Translations under genes and position numbers: made by a program | The notes under the pieces: generated by a model | Databases searched by the model: none | What the model was told of the DNA's origin: nothing | What the model saw: only the letters and a program-made list of their open reading frames with translations | Shown here: piece after piece, positions 1 to 9,055 of the stretch | How the letters are laid out: every line of letters starts with the position of its first letter | Numbering within the stretch: position 1 is the stretch's first letter | From: Euperipatoides rowelli | Lineage: Eukaryota; Onychophora; Udeonychophora; Euonychophora; Peripatopsidae | DNA length: 11,338 nucleotides | Assembly (NCBI GenBank): GCA_003024985.2 | Contig: PXIH01S0000108.1 | Strand: one strand, 5' to 3'

Positions 1-545
1 CATTATTATTATTATTTATTGAAGCACATTAAATAATTAACTTCTAGATTTATGCATTGACGTCTAAGAAATTATATGACGTCTTACTATTTTATTGTTG
101 ACTTCCCCTAACTTGTATAATTATTTTGACAGGCGTTTTTTGTAAAATTAGGGCGTAAATGACGCCAAAACACCCCTTATCTGAAAGCCTGTTCAATATA
201 TCTAATATTGAAGCAATATTTATAAAAAAAAAAAGTTTTAAAAGTTTGATGATGTTAGTTTGTATTAAATGTTGCCAATACAATAAAGTGCATTAAAAAA
301 CTCTGGATACTGTAGCTATTTCATTATACACTGTAAATCCATAATATTTATATTCATTGTATCTGATGCACTTTTAAAATTGTCAATAAAGGCACTCACT
401 ACAATATATTGAAATATTTAGCATTAAATACTAGGATATCATATTTTACGTACAAATTAATATAAAATATTTTGAATTAAAAAGTAGCATTTGTAAAGCA
501 AGTAATTGTGGACGTTTATAAATCTAGACTTAAACATACATACAG

Positions 546-561
546 TACAGTATATACTGTA
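546..561. repeat. 16-bp perfect palindrome TACAGTATATACTGTA
   Basis: The palindrome is built from TACAGTA and its complement TACTGTA around a central AT. A further TACAGTA overlaps its left end at 541-547. The same heptamer recurs through the window. Confidence 0.75.
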
Positions 562-1373
562 TGCACAAACAAACAAACTTTTGTAAATACATACTGACAG
601 TCCTGTTTTCAATTTTTTAATACTGAGATGTCAACTTTCAGTAATGGTTCATAGTAATCGTGGAAGGATGGATGCAGGGAGAGCATAACAAAAATTCAGC
701 TAGCTGTTTATGGGGCACTGCAAGGTCCCAAATTGTCCGCAAAAAAAATTTAATGAATTTAAATCATTTTTATAAAAATAACTGATATAAGTTTATTTCT
801 TATATTACTCAAGGCAATACCACTATTATTTTGATTACTTCAATAAAAGTATTACTTTTAGCTTGGTAATATTTTTTTTAATTTGCATATTATAGTGCAG
901 ACCAAGCCTTAACAGTTGGTACTGAGCTATTTATTTTAAGCACAAAAACATTAATCATTTTGTTTCTATACTAGTATACAATTTTGTGGGTTTGATATCA
1001 CTACACCCTGGAACTAGTGGCAATACGAAGAGCTGATTTTTTTTACCAAAAATAAATTTGAAATATTTTAATTTTTCATGTGAAGCAAAAGTTTCCAAGA
1101 TACAAATAGTTTTAGTACGATATCAAGTTATCAACTATACGATGAAACAATGTTAGAATCGAGAAAAATAGATTGCAAGAGGGCTAAAATGCTCCAAAAC
1201 TGTAATGGCAAATTGTTTTAATTTACTTATTAAACAAAACAATGGACCGGCACCAATTAGTGTTCTTTAGGCATGTTCATCATTAGATTTTTTTCAGTAC
1301 TATTAGTTTATTTGTACCTGGTCATATATTCAATTTAACAGACGAATGATAGACTAGCCCTTTCCACAAATAA

Positions 1374-1495
1374 CCACACAGTAGATCCTGAACAGCAAAG
1401 TATCGATTATAATAAAATAGTTAGCATGCTTTATCCACCACATAGTAGATCCTGAACAGCAAAGTACTCAATCATAATTAACAAGCTTTATCCAT
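1374..1495. repeat. Tandem duplication, 64-bp period
   Basis: Bases 1374-1402 and 1438-1466 match at 28 of 29 positions, including AGTAGATCCTGAACAGCAAA. The following halves (1403-1437 and 1467-1495) are recognisably related, both ending around CTTTATCCA, but carry substitutions and short deletions. Confidence 0.8.
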
Positions 1496-2241
1496 TCATA
1501 AACCACTTAAAAAAAAACCTAGAGGGCTAATTAATTGTCAAAAAAATTATGTTTTAAACACCTGACGTATTTGTATTCATTTATTATTATTTAAAATACA
1601 TTATAATTGAATAATTATGCATTTAATTGTAAATTAAACTTAAAAAAAAAAACCAGAATATTTGTTTCTCAATAGTAAGAATAGGTGTTTTCCGATAATC
1701 TGGCTCATTTACAGTGTCCATTCTTGAAAAGTGAGCATACGTAAACAAAGATATTTACAGTGCTATTGTAAATATATCCATAATCACGCCTGTCCTTAAA
1801 GTGAAGGTCCGTATACCGGGTATGCCTGTATTTCACTTTGCCCATTCGAACTGATGTTTTGCACAAATGTTGGGGTAAGTGTACAAAAACCAAAATTTGT
1901 TTGGTTGTATCATTTGCTGCTGTTAATATTAGTGGTAGACATCCCAGAATTTATATAAACTTTCCTGGTTCATGAGGTTTGCTGAAAAGAAAATCTATTG
2001 TATTGAAGTCATCCAAGTGCATTAATTAATATTCTCATTAGAACAATCATATTATAGAACATTACTTCATGCAGTCTGTTGTTCATTCACCTTTTAGTCA
2101 ATCAGTAGTTTGTCGTAGCTGCATAATAAGCAAGAACTCATATCCTGAGTTAAAGTGACAATCATGTCGGATTGTAGTTTTAGTTATTATTAAACTATTT
2201 TCTTAGTTTAATTTAGATTTATTTTCCTTTTAAGTAAACTG

Positions 2242-2318
2242 TCACTAAAAATTTATAGCAGTTGGGTAGTCAGGAACTGTAATCACTAAAAATTTCTAGC
2301 AGTTGGGTAGTCAGGAAC
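2242..2318. repeat. Tandem duplication, 41-bp period
   Basis: Copies at 2242-2277 and 2283-2318 share 35 of 36 bases, including AGCAGTTGGGTAGTCAGGAA. They are separated by TGTAA. Two units only. Confidence 0.85.
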
Positions 2319-2712
2319 ATACAGCGAGCACTTCATGGTTATGTTCAAATGTTTTCCTTCTGCAAAACAGTAAACAAACACAGTTGCTTGCAATGTCTTT
2401 CTGCTTCTCCAAATTTAGTGTAATAGCACTTTTAGATGTGGATTTCATATTTGGACTTTAAGGGAATTAAGTTATCTTGGAGATACATTGAACATGATCT
2501 TTCTAAATGGTTTTACATTACATTTCAATATAAGTTAAACATTTAGTGATCTCACATAGTCTATCTACAATATTTGTTATCAGTGAACACTATGTAAAGA
2601 TATTGCATTGTTGTTAGAACACAAGTAATACCTTCGGCCATTTGGGCTATCTTATTTGAATCATCATTCCTAATTGCTAGAAATGACAGTGAATTAATAG
2701 TTGAAATCTTAC

Positions 2713-2805
2713 TTTTGGGAGTATAAAGGGTTCGGCTGCTCTGTAATCATAACCATCGATGGTCACCCCTTTCTTTTGATGAAAGGAAACACTCACTACC
2801 TCTTC
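2713..2805 (-). CDS. B3GALNT2: B3GALNT2-like exon D: FILP segment
   Basis: The acceptor is TTTATAG above 2805 and the donor is CCAAAA|GTAAGA below 2713, which is close to consensus. The exon is 93 nt, exactly 31 codons, phase 0 at both ends. Residues start EEVVSVSFHQKKGVTIDGYD and continue YRAAEPFILPK. GVxI/V followed by a Y, an E and FILP matches GVQV...WYKPVEQFILP of the human enzyme as I remember it. This is the signature that separates B3GALNT2 from ordinary beta-3-galactosyltransferases. In the human protein the next residues are a glycine-containing FEG followed by a WES motif. I could not find a phase-0 exon with those residues in the 2712 bases further down, so the next exon probably lies outside the window. 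A phase-0 symmetrical exon could be skipped without a frameshift. Confidence 0.85.
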
Positions 2806-3134
2806 CTATAAATAAAAAGGTTTTAGATTATTTATGTCATAGAATAAATTGTTTTTAATAAATTACACCAGCTACAAGATGAATAGTTACAAATATATTG
2901 TAGAAAATTTGAAACTTTATAAGAAAAATGGCAAAAAAAATATCTATTAAAAATACAAAAGAAAATATTGTTGACCAATCAAACCACAGATATATGCTTA
3001 AGTAATTAGTGCACAAGCTTAGAGTATAATGCAAAATACTATTTACAGTATGTATTTTTAACTACTAAATTGAAAATTTCAGCATTAAAATTTAATTGAT
3101 TATAAAGATCAAATTTTTGCTAAAATTTGTCTAC

Positions 3135-3160
3135 TATAATTAGCCAAAAGGCTAATTATA
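3135..3160. repeat. Short perfect hairpin
   Basis: TATAATTAGCC (3135-3145) and GGCTAATTATA (3150-3160) are exact reverse complements around an AAAA loop. It lies about 65 bases before the long foldback. A related TTTTTGGTTA plus GCTAAT word occurs here (3152-3171) and, inverted, at about 3516-3531, so these could be outer ends of a larger element. That link is weak. Confidence 0.7.
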
Positions 3161-3225
3161 TTTTTGGTTACGGTACACTTTTATCAGCGCAACATCTTCG
3201 TTAAAGATCATGACCGCCATTTCCG

Positions 3226-3373
3226 TTAGATACAAACTGGTGTATTTTGCTTGGGAATCGATTCCCTAGGTCTTTTGATGAAGGTATGATTTGTGGGTGT
3301 TTGTGAAATCCTACCTTCATCAAAAGACCTAGGGAATCAATTCCCCAAGCAAAATATACCAGTTTGTATCTAA
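3226..3373. repeat. Long near-perfect inverted repeat (foldback hairpin)
   Basis: Left arm 3226-3292 and right arm 3306-3373 are reverse complements over about 67 bases, with three substitutions and one extra G. A 13-base loop (GTGGGTGTTTGTG) separates them. Both outer ends are TTAGATAC/GTATCTAA, and the arms share the block CCCTAGGTCTTTTGATGAAG. No coding motif is present. The minus-strand open frame across it is a by-product of the symmetry. It could be a foldback (palindromic) MITE or a hairpin-RNA source. I see no convincing target-site duplication beyond a possible TA. Confidence 0.85.
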
Positions 3374-3791
3374 ATAAAATTTCCATGATTACAAATCAGA
3401 TAATTACTTCATATGTCTAAGGAATGCTTCCACTCAATACAGTACTTTTCTCAAATCCCATAAAAGCTGGCAATGAAAAAAAAGTTCATAAAGGAATTCA
3501 ATCGTAAATTTTCCTAACCAAAAATTAGCATAATTTTAATGATCCTGCAAGAGCTGATAATAAACAATAATTCATTACACACTTGAAAGAATGGCACCTT
3601 TAGAGACTGGCTTCGAGGTTTTTTTTAATAAAGCAGAATAAATAAAAAATAGTATTATATTTGCCACAATTTAATCATTGTTAATACTGAAATATGTTAC
3701 AGAAGATACAGTACATAATAAAATAGAGCATACAAGTATTTAGTAGGGATGGGAAAAATTGTTTAATTTGCTAAATGTTTCACTTCCCAAT

Positions 3792-3802
3792 CCCCCCCCC
3801 CC
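3792..3802 (+). repeat. C11 homopolymer
   Basis: Eleven consecutive C bases stand in A+T-rich intron, followed by AACAACAAACAAC. It is a simple repeat and prone to length errors in sequencing. Confidence 0.9.
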
Positions 3803-4145
3803 AACAACAAACAACTTTACAAAATTTAGGCACTAAATGACTATTGGAAATTTAGTATTTTTATGCAATACAAAATTATAACTCTATTAATTTAAATTTA
3901 GTTTTCCTTGCTAATTTTTTTTTACGTCTCATCGCTTAGCAAGACGTTCACATTTTCAACAATTAAAAAAAAAATAGAATTCTTCCAAGAAATTAATAAA
4001 TAATTGATGAATGATTTAAAACTCCAATATTATATATTTTTCATAATTAGAAATGATTTAATAAATAAAATTTAAATTTTAACATTAGCCTACAATAATA
4101 TCACTTTTAGAATTGCCATACTTCCACGATTACACTGGGTATTTC

Positions 4146-4301
4146 CTAAAACATCTGCCTAGCAACCTTCACAGCTCCATTTACTCCAGAAACGGATGTT
4201 GTTTGTTTAATGGTGGGGCCATTGGAAGTTGTATAAACATGATCCAAAACATCAAAAAATGCTTGTTGCCCCTCTGGATTATCATTAGGGTTGGGGTATA
4301 A
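4146..4301 (-). other. Unidentified protein-like open frame or exon
   Basis: On the minus strand a frame runs open for 51 codons from 4301 to a TAG at 4148-4146. After a possible acceptor (ATAATCCAG, exon from 4273) it reads GQQAFFDVLDHVYTTSNGPT, then IKQTTSVSGVNGAVKVARQM and F. The mix of residues looks like real protein rather than translated A+T-rich intron. I do not recognise a family. There is no Met near the start, so if real it is a terminal exon, a retrocopied fragment or part of a transposon. Its phase does not fit between exons C and D of the glycosyltransferase gene. GGA|GTAAAT inside it could also be a donor. Its last third overlaps one arm of a diverged inverted repeat, which favours a mobile element origin. 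Confidence 0.35.
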
Positions 4302-4442
4302 TTATTCATTACCTATTTAGGGGGTAAGGTCAGCTTTGACATGAAGATTAGACTATAAATTAAAAAAATAAAGCTATAAAAGAATTTGATATATTCATAC
4401 GTCATTAAATGATTTTGGACTAAATGGAGCTTTTAGGCAGAC
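4153..4442. repeat. Diverged inverted-repeat pair, about 290 bp apart end to end
   Basis: GCTCCATTTACTCC (4174-4187) pairs with GGACTAAATGGAGC (4417-4430), 13 of 14 matching. ATCTGCCTA (4153-4161) pairs with TAGGCAGAC (4434-4442), 8 of 9, in the expected order but with spacers of 12 and 3 bases. This fits old terminal inverted repeats of a small non-autonomous DNA transposon. The interior holds no recognised gene apart from the unidentified frame. Confidence 0.45.
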
Positions 4443-4841
4443 GCTAGTTTATTTCCATATAATTTACAGCTGATTCCTGCGTCCCAATATAATAAACAAA
4501 ACAAACAATTTCCATTTAACCTAGTAAATTTTATTTAAAAAAAACGTTTATAATTATATATTATAGTGATAAGATAAACAAACTTTGGTCAAAGTGCGTT
4601 TAGTAGACAAGCGTACAATGTCTTTGGTATTTATAATATGTAAATTTATCTCGTATCAATTGCACTGAGTTGCATTATTCAATCACAATTTTTTTCCCCT
4701 ACCTGATGGTTTTAAATCTTAGCTTAAGTTTTGTTTTACAGTAAATGTTAATCAATCATTTTCTTTATTTTAAAAAAATTTCAGACCTAAGAGAAAAAAA
4801 GAAAAAAATTAAAACGTATCAATTATGCGGATATAACAAAC

Positions 4842-5328
4842 GAGCCATCAAATATTCAAACCTTCACTGACCAATAAGATTGTAGGCAGTTGACTTTGAT
4901 ATGAAACCATAAGCGTCATCACATTTATTTAAAAAATTCAATTGTACTGTCAATCTAATTTTTCTTTACCTAGTAAGCCGATTTTTGATAATAGACTTAA
5001 AATTCAGATTTAATATGAAAACATCGGAGTTGATAAAGAAAATAATTTAGTGCTTTTCCAAAAGTTTGTTGTACCGGTAGCCTATAGCCAAATCAATATT
5101 AAAAATGTAAATGTTTTTATTAAGATTTCAAATATTCTTAGAGAGTATATTTTTTAATGCAAATAAAAACAAACTGCTAGAGTTTATTTTAAACCTAATT
5201 GTGTTTGTTTTGAGTTTTTTTTATAAAAATCGCTGACTAAAAAAATATGGTTTCTAAACCATTTAGCACTAATGAACCGATCTACAATCTGATTGGTCTA
5301 TGAAGGATCGAACTGTCGCATGCGGCTC
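4842..5328. repeat. Inverted-repeat pair bounding a MITE-like 490-bp segment
   Basis: The left arm (4842-4910, read on the minus strand) and the right arm (5247-5328, plus strand) share ATGGTTTC, then CTACAATCT-ATTGGTC--TGAAGG, then GAA and GGCTC in the same order. The 25-base cores (4861-4885 and 5282-5306) match at 22 positions. The interior, 4911-5246, is A+T-rich without coding signal. Either these are the terminal repeats of one element, or two diverged copies of a repeat sit in opposite orientation. Confidence 0.6.
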
Positions 5329-6354
5329 ATAAGCTTTTATTGCGTTATTTTATTTAAATTAATAAAAACTTTCTGTAAGACATGATGAAATTTGTGTATC
5401 ATTGAATGATTTCTCAACTGATTTTTTTCTATTCCAGTGCATTCAAGTCAAATTCGAATATTAAATTCAATAAAAACAAGAGACAATCGTAAATTATTAG
5501 AGCTTATTAAAAACAGGTCACAGGTGTGTTTTTCACCAATTTTAACATATGGGTAAATCTTAACAGTTGTCACCCAGGAATGGATTTTATTTGACTGCAA
5601 GTGTGATCTAAAATACAGTTTTAGATAAATTAGACAATTTAATTATTTTATTGTGTTACTTTAAATAAGGCTGTGAAATTTTAAACGTTTATTACTTAGA
5701 TGGTAGTTAAATATTTACATGACTCATCCCTAAGTTAAAGCAATATTTGAAAAAAATATGTTGACAATGTTTATTACATAATTTTTTTTTTAATCTGCAT
5801 TTTGATGTTGCCATTATCTCAAATGTGCCGTTCTTCTAAGAGTAGTTCTTTAAAGAGTAGCTATACTGTAATAGTAATAATCCACTAAACATACCTTATT
5901 ATATGCATTATAAATAGTAATAGAACCCACTGAGTGCTTAAGAGAGTGCAGGATTCCCAACTTAGTAACTACTATAGGATAGATAACCTTAAAAGAAAAA
6001 AAGACACTACAAAATCAATTCAATATATTATTCACCTGAATATAGATAGGTATTTAAATGAATGTTACATACAAGTATTTATAAAAATTTGGGAAATTAG
6101 ATCTAGATTCAAGGACCCAAATTTTCTTTTGTGTAATGGAAAAAAAAAAATTTAAGATAGCCTATTAGGAAGTGAACTTCAACATTATGATGATCAGTTT
6201 CAGCATAATATTTATTTTGTAATATTAATTTGTACACCTGTGCAAATTAAAGGTAATTTTATTCATGTACTTTACAGTAGCCTAATTAGTTTCTAATTAG
6301 TACGTGTGTTTATTTTTGCTTAGAAAATAGTTGCTGGTCCTTTTTAATTTGTCT

Positions 6355-6915
6355 GCTTGAGCTGTGGTGGTCTAGGTTGTTGACTAGTTAAGTATTTAGT
6401 GTAGTATCTACGAAGGCTGATGGCGGCCTATGCTGTTCTCCTTCCTGTTCGAGCAAGTCCGCCCCACTCGATTTTGAACAACGCCATTTGTCAGTTGGGG
6501 GATTTTAGTTTATTGTAATCAGCTTTTATTTACCGTATGCAGCCGCTGTAGTTTTCCAGAGTCATCCTTAGTTAGCGGAACATTTTACAAAATCTTATTT
6601 TATAGACAATTGAACCGTCCCAATTATTACTCACCACTACCTGTTACACAGTTTAGTGAAGAACAGTTCCAGCTCCGTTACACCTATAGTACATCATTTA
6701 GCTGACTCTATGTGTAGTCGGTATGTGCTACATATTAATAGGGTTCCGGCAGTGATGCTGATGTCTCTACGGCTCCATTGCCTAATATACAATTCTAGTC
6801 TGGCAGACAACATGGGAGGTTGGACAATGTTTCAATTGCTAAGACTTTTACCCTACCAAGTGACACCAACAATATGTAAAGTGTGGTGTGAGAGTATTGT
6901 TGGTCAAATAAATTT
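6355..6915 (+). other. G+C-richer patch with short open frames, unassigned
   Basis: Base composition rises clearly here. On the plus strand an ATG at 6420 opens a 32-residue frame (MAAYAVLLPVRASPPHSILN, then NAICQLGDFSLL) ending at 6518, and a second open stretch covers 6656-7051. An AATAAA followed by T-rich sequence stands at about 6907. This could be the exon and end of a nested plus-strand transcript, or an interspersed repeat copy. No protein family, tRNA-like head or terminal repeat is recognised. Confidence 0.3.
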
Positions 6916-7201
6916 ATTTTTATTATACTTCTTTGCTTATATTTTCATTTCCATATTTACAACATACAAAAGTCATTATTTTTGTCTCTTATCTCTAATC
7001 ATTTTTAATGCCTACATTGTGAAGATGCACATATTTTTTTTTTTTATTTAACGAGTCTGTTTTCTAGAAAATTTGAATTTTCTGTATTTAATTGCAGAGT
7101 ACACAATTAAAAAAGTAATATAAAGTCATAAATATATTGGATTACAATTCTGAATTTTTAAAAATTAAGAATAAAAAATGACAAAACAAAAAAGAACTAA
7201 C

Positions 7202-7284
7202 TTTAAATTGAAAACCAGCATAAAGTTGTCGGCTCCTCGCAGATGCCACCTGGTGAATTTCACAGGTTGAAATTTCTTCTTCTT
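7202..7284 (-). CDS. B3GALNT2: B3GALNT2-like exon C: acidic start and divergent middle segment
   Basis: The acceptor is TTATTTCAG above 7284 and the donor is AAA|GTTAGT below 7202. Two leading bases complete a Glu codon with exon B, and 27 codons then end in phase 0. The residues begin with a run of acidic EEE, then ISTCEIHQVASARSRQLYAG and FQFK. Only this frame joins both neighbours. The frame starting KKKKFQ is also open inside the exon but meets a stop as soon as it is joined to exon D. RQLYAG followed by an acidic EE resembles a VKLYQAEQEE segment that I recall in the human enzyme, but overall this is the least conserved of the four exons. The first twelve bases are repeats of AAG, so several in-frame AG acceptors lie side by side. 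A missed small exon on either side cannot be excluded. Confidence 0.75.
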
Positions 7285-7879
7285 CTGAAATAAATGAAAT
7301 CCATCAGTTCAAATAAATGACAGTCAATTCATCTAGCATCACCTCTTTAATGACTATTGATTAAATTTCACATTTAACTCTTTTACTATTATTTTAAGTT
7401 AGTGTCTGGTCGTTCATGAATAAATAGTTCTTTTAAGCGACTCACAAGTGAATGATTCACTATTTACTCACTAGAAAAAAGCTGGTCAATCATGCCATCA
7501 TTATCATCAAAATATCAGTATTATTGTGTAGTGTTAAAAAAAAGATTGTGTACGTAGTACAGGAACATATCACTTACATTTTAATGTATTCATATGGAAA
7601 TTTATAACTCGATTAGTCATTTCGATTTGCATATTTTAGGAGCCAAACTAAAACTTAGATTGAGGCTCTTGTGTATATTAAATTTTTATGAAGAGAATCA
7701 TCGTAGAAAGAATTCTCCGCTAATTTATTTGTTAAAAAAAACTTACTTCATAAATTGTTTTACGTACTGTTCTCTGCACACTCCTTTAAAATAAATTCTG
7801 ATAAAGATGAATTTATCTTGTGTGAATTTAAATTAATAAGTTTATTATTAAAGATACTGAATTATTAAAAAAAAATTAC
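7285..7879 (-). other. Intron of 595 bp between exons B and C
   Basis: It runs from GTAATT (7879) to TTTCAG (7285) on the minus strand. Apart from a small palindrome GTGAATGATTCAC (7448-7460), it is featureless A+T-rich sequence. A 66-codon plus-strand frame at 7594-7794 looks like chance. Confidence 0.75.
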
Positions 7880-7980
7880 CAGGTATAAGGATAGACCAGG
7901 GCTCGCAGGAATATAGTTCGGTCCGAAAAGATGGAGGTATCGGACAGGTCTGAGTTCCTACAATGAACCAAACTTTGATT
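7880..7980 (-). CDS. B3GALNT2: B3GALNT2-like exon B: FIVG strand and Cys/Pro-rich stretch
   Basis: The acceptor is a T-rich tract ending in CATTTTAG just above 7980, and the donor is CCTG|GTAATT below 7880. One leading base completes an Arg codon with exon A. Then 33 codons follow, and one base is left for the next exon. Residues start IKVWFIVGTQTCPIPPSFRT and continue ELYSCEPWSILIP. This matches, in order, the human stretch I recall as VKFIIGAHGC, a Val-Pro, and then YSC. VWFIVG corresponds to the GT31 beta strand that follows the RxTW helix. Two Cys residues, 23 apart, are kept in the same places as in the vertebrate protein and may form a disulfide in the ER lumen (inference). The exon stands out from its surroundings by its higher G+C. 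A second AG at 7959-7958 would shorten it by 23 nt and break the frame. Confidence 0.88.
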
Positions 7981-8498
7981 CTAAAATGAAAAAAAATATA
8001 TATTTAGTCGTAGAAATTTAAGGAACGAACATTCATTTATAATTTTCCCGAGTAATGCAGCTAGAGTTTAGGCATATTATTGATGCTATTTTAAACTTTG
8101 CGAATTTAGTTTTATTTTTAAAAAAAAATGTTTAATTCATAAAAATTTAGTATTTCATTTTTAAAAAAGGTGTTAAAATCTAACAATGTTTATAAATAAA
8201 AAAAAGGACAAAAACAGCATTTAAACAAAAATAAAACAAAACACTATATGCTGTAGAAATGGAATAAATAATGTAAATGAAGAATAATTAAACTGATGTG
8301 GTTGTTGGAAAGGTGCATGCCAATTCCATGCAAGAAAGACAAAAAGCATACTCGACAGTCGCCACACTCTTTTTATATGAAAGAATGTGTATGTAAATTA
8401 GCAAACGTAAAATTATCATTAAATTGTGTATGCATGGATGATGTTTATTTTATGAAATGTTTACGATCTTAATAAATGCTCACATTATACAAATGCGT

Positions 8499-8520
8499 GT
8501 TTACTATTGCAATAGTAAAC
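8499..8520. repeat. 22-bp perfect palindrome
   Basis: GTTTACTATTG is followed directly by its exact reverse complement CAATAGTAAAC with no spacer. Beyond a mismatch, GCG (8495-8497) and CGC (8523-8525) could extend it. It has no recognised function. Confidence 0.8.
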
Positions 8521-8759
8521 CTCGCTCATCATAATATATAAATTAAAAACAGCTTTCCGTGAATGTACAAGTTAATGTAACAAAAATAAAAAAATAGAAC
8601 TGAAAATAGTGTTAACACTTTAAGATATTATAATGAAATAACTAAATCACGGTATTTCGCAACAAAGTGATGTGTTGGTAATTAAATGATGGCTAGAACA
8701 AAAACTGGCAGTTTAAAATATATTTTATTCTGGCTTTATTTTAAAAATAATACAAAAGC

Positions 8760-8965
8760 CTCCTATCTGACAATGATAGCAATGTTGCTACAATAAGGCG
8801 GCTTGGAACCTACAGGACGCACCTGGCCTTCTAGCTACAGTAGAATAAAAATAAATAAAACAGACAACTACTGTATTTGCCAGATGACCATGGTGGCTAC
8901 TCTAATATAGGAATGCAAGCTCTGATTGTATGGGCAATCTCTCTTTAAACACGGGGAGATCGCAC
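8760..8965. other. G+C-richer patch, possible interspersed repeat
   Basis: The patch includes a short stem TAGCAA-TG-TTGCTA (8777-8790) and words such as AAGGCGGCTTGGAACC. On the minus strand it runs into AATAAAGCCAGAATAAAATA, like the tail of a transcript or retroposed copy. No family is recognised. Confidence 0.25.
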
Positions 8966-9055
8966 ACACAAAATGAATAATTGCTTAATTAATTAAATAG
9001 CATGTTCAAGCGAAGTTTGAATATTTCTGAAGATAATTAAATTCAGTGAACTGCC

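Larger units (their letters stand above)
1..2712. other. Intron or downstream sequence beyond exon D
   Basis: No exon continuing the glycosyltransferase (expected phase 0, with FEG and WES-like residues) was found on the minus strand. The region opens with an ATT microsatellite (about 3-19) and has two TGACGTC words (58-64 and 78-84) and the two tandem duplications. Slightly G+C-richer patches at about 640-740 and 1785-1880 have no recognised content. The latter contains a 62-codon minus-strand frame with no family likeness. Confidence 0.6.
2806..7201 (-). other. Intron of 4396 bp between exons C and D
   Basis: The borders are GTTAGT at 7201 and TTTATAG at 2806 on the minus strand. The intron carries the foldback hairpin (3226-3373), the short hairpin, the C11 run, the unidentified open frame, the two inverted-repeat pairs and the G+C-richer patch at 6355-6915. 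Between about 5330 and 6350 I see only A+T-rich sequence with chance open frames. Confidence 0.75.

Noticed and set aside
1705-1893. 62-codon minus-strand open frame in a G+C-richer patch
   Set aside because: No recognised motif, and no phase-compatible splice sites linking it to exon D. It could be a repeat fragment.
2638-2681. Possible next exon after exon D (IRNDDSNKIAQMAEG between AG and GT)
   Set aside because: It sits only about 30 bases below exon D, which is too close for an intron, and its open frame does not fit phase 0.
3201-3386. 61-codon minus-strand open frame
   Set aside because: It spans both arms of the foldback hairpin, so its openness follows from the inverted repeat and has no family likeness.
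5934-6155. 73-codon plus-strand open frame
   Set aside because: Its residues are those expected from A+T-rich DNA (Lys, Asn, Ile, Tyr), with no motif.
6415-6465. tRNA-like SINE head (A-box-like GGCTGATGGCGG, B-box-like GTTCGA)
   Set aside because: The B-box consensus is broken by extra bases and there is no tail with a short repeat.
7594-7794. 66-codon plus-strand open frame
   Set aside because: It lies inside the 595-bp intron, has low-complexity composition and shows no motif.
7880-7957. Shorter form of exon B using the AG at 7959-7958
   Set aside because: It would remove 23 bases, including the VWFIVG strand, and break the phase with exon A.
8296-8472. 58-residue plus-strand frame with seven Cys (begins MWLLERC)
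   Set aside because: The Cys count is tempting for a small secreted peptide, but there is no signal peptide, no spacing pattern that I recognise and no splice context.
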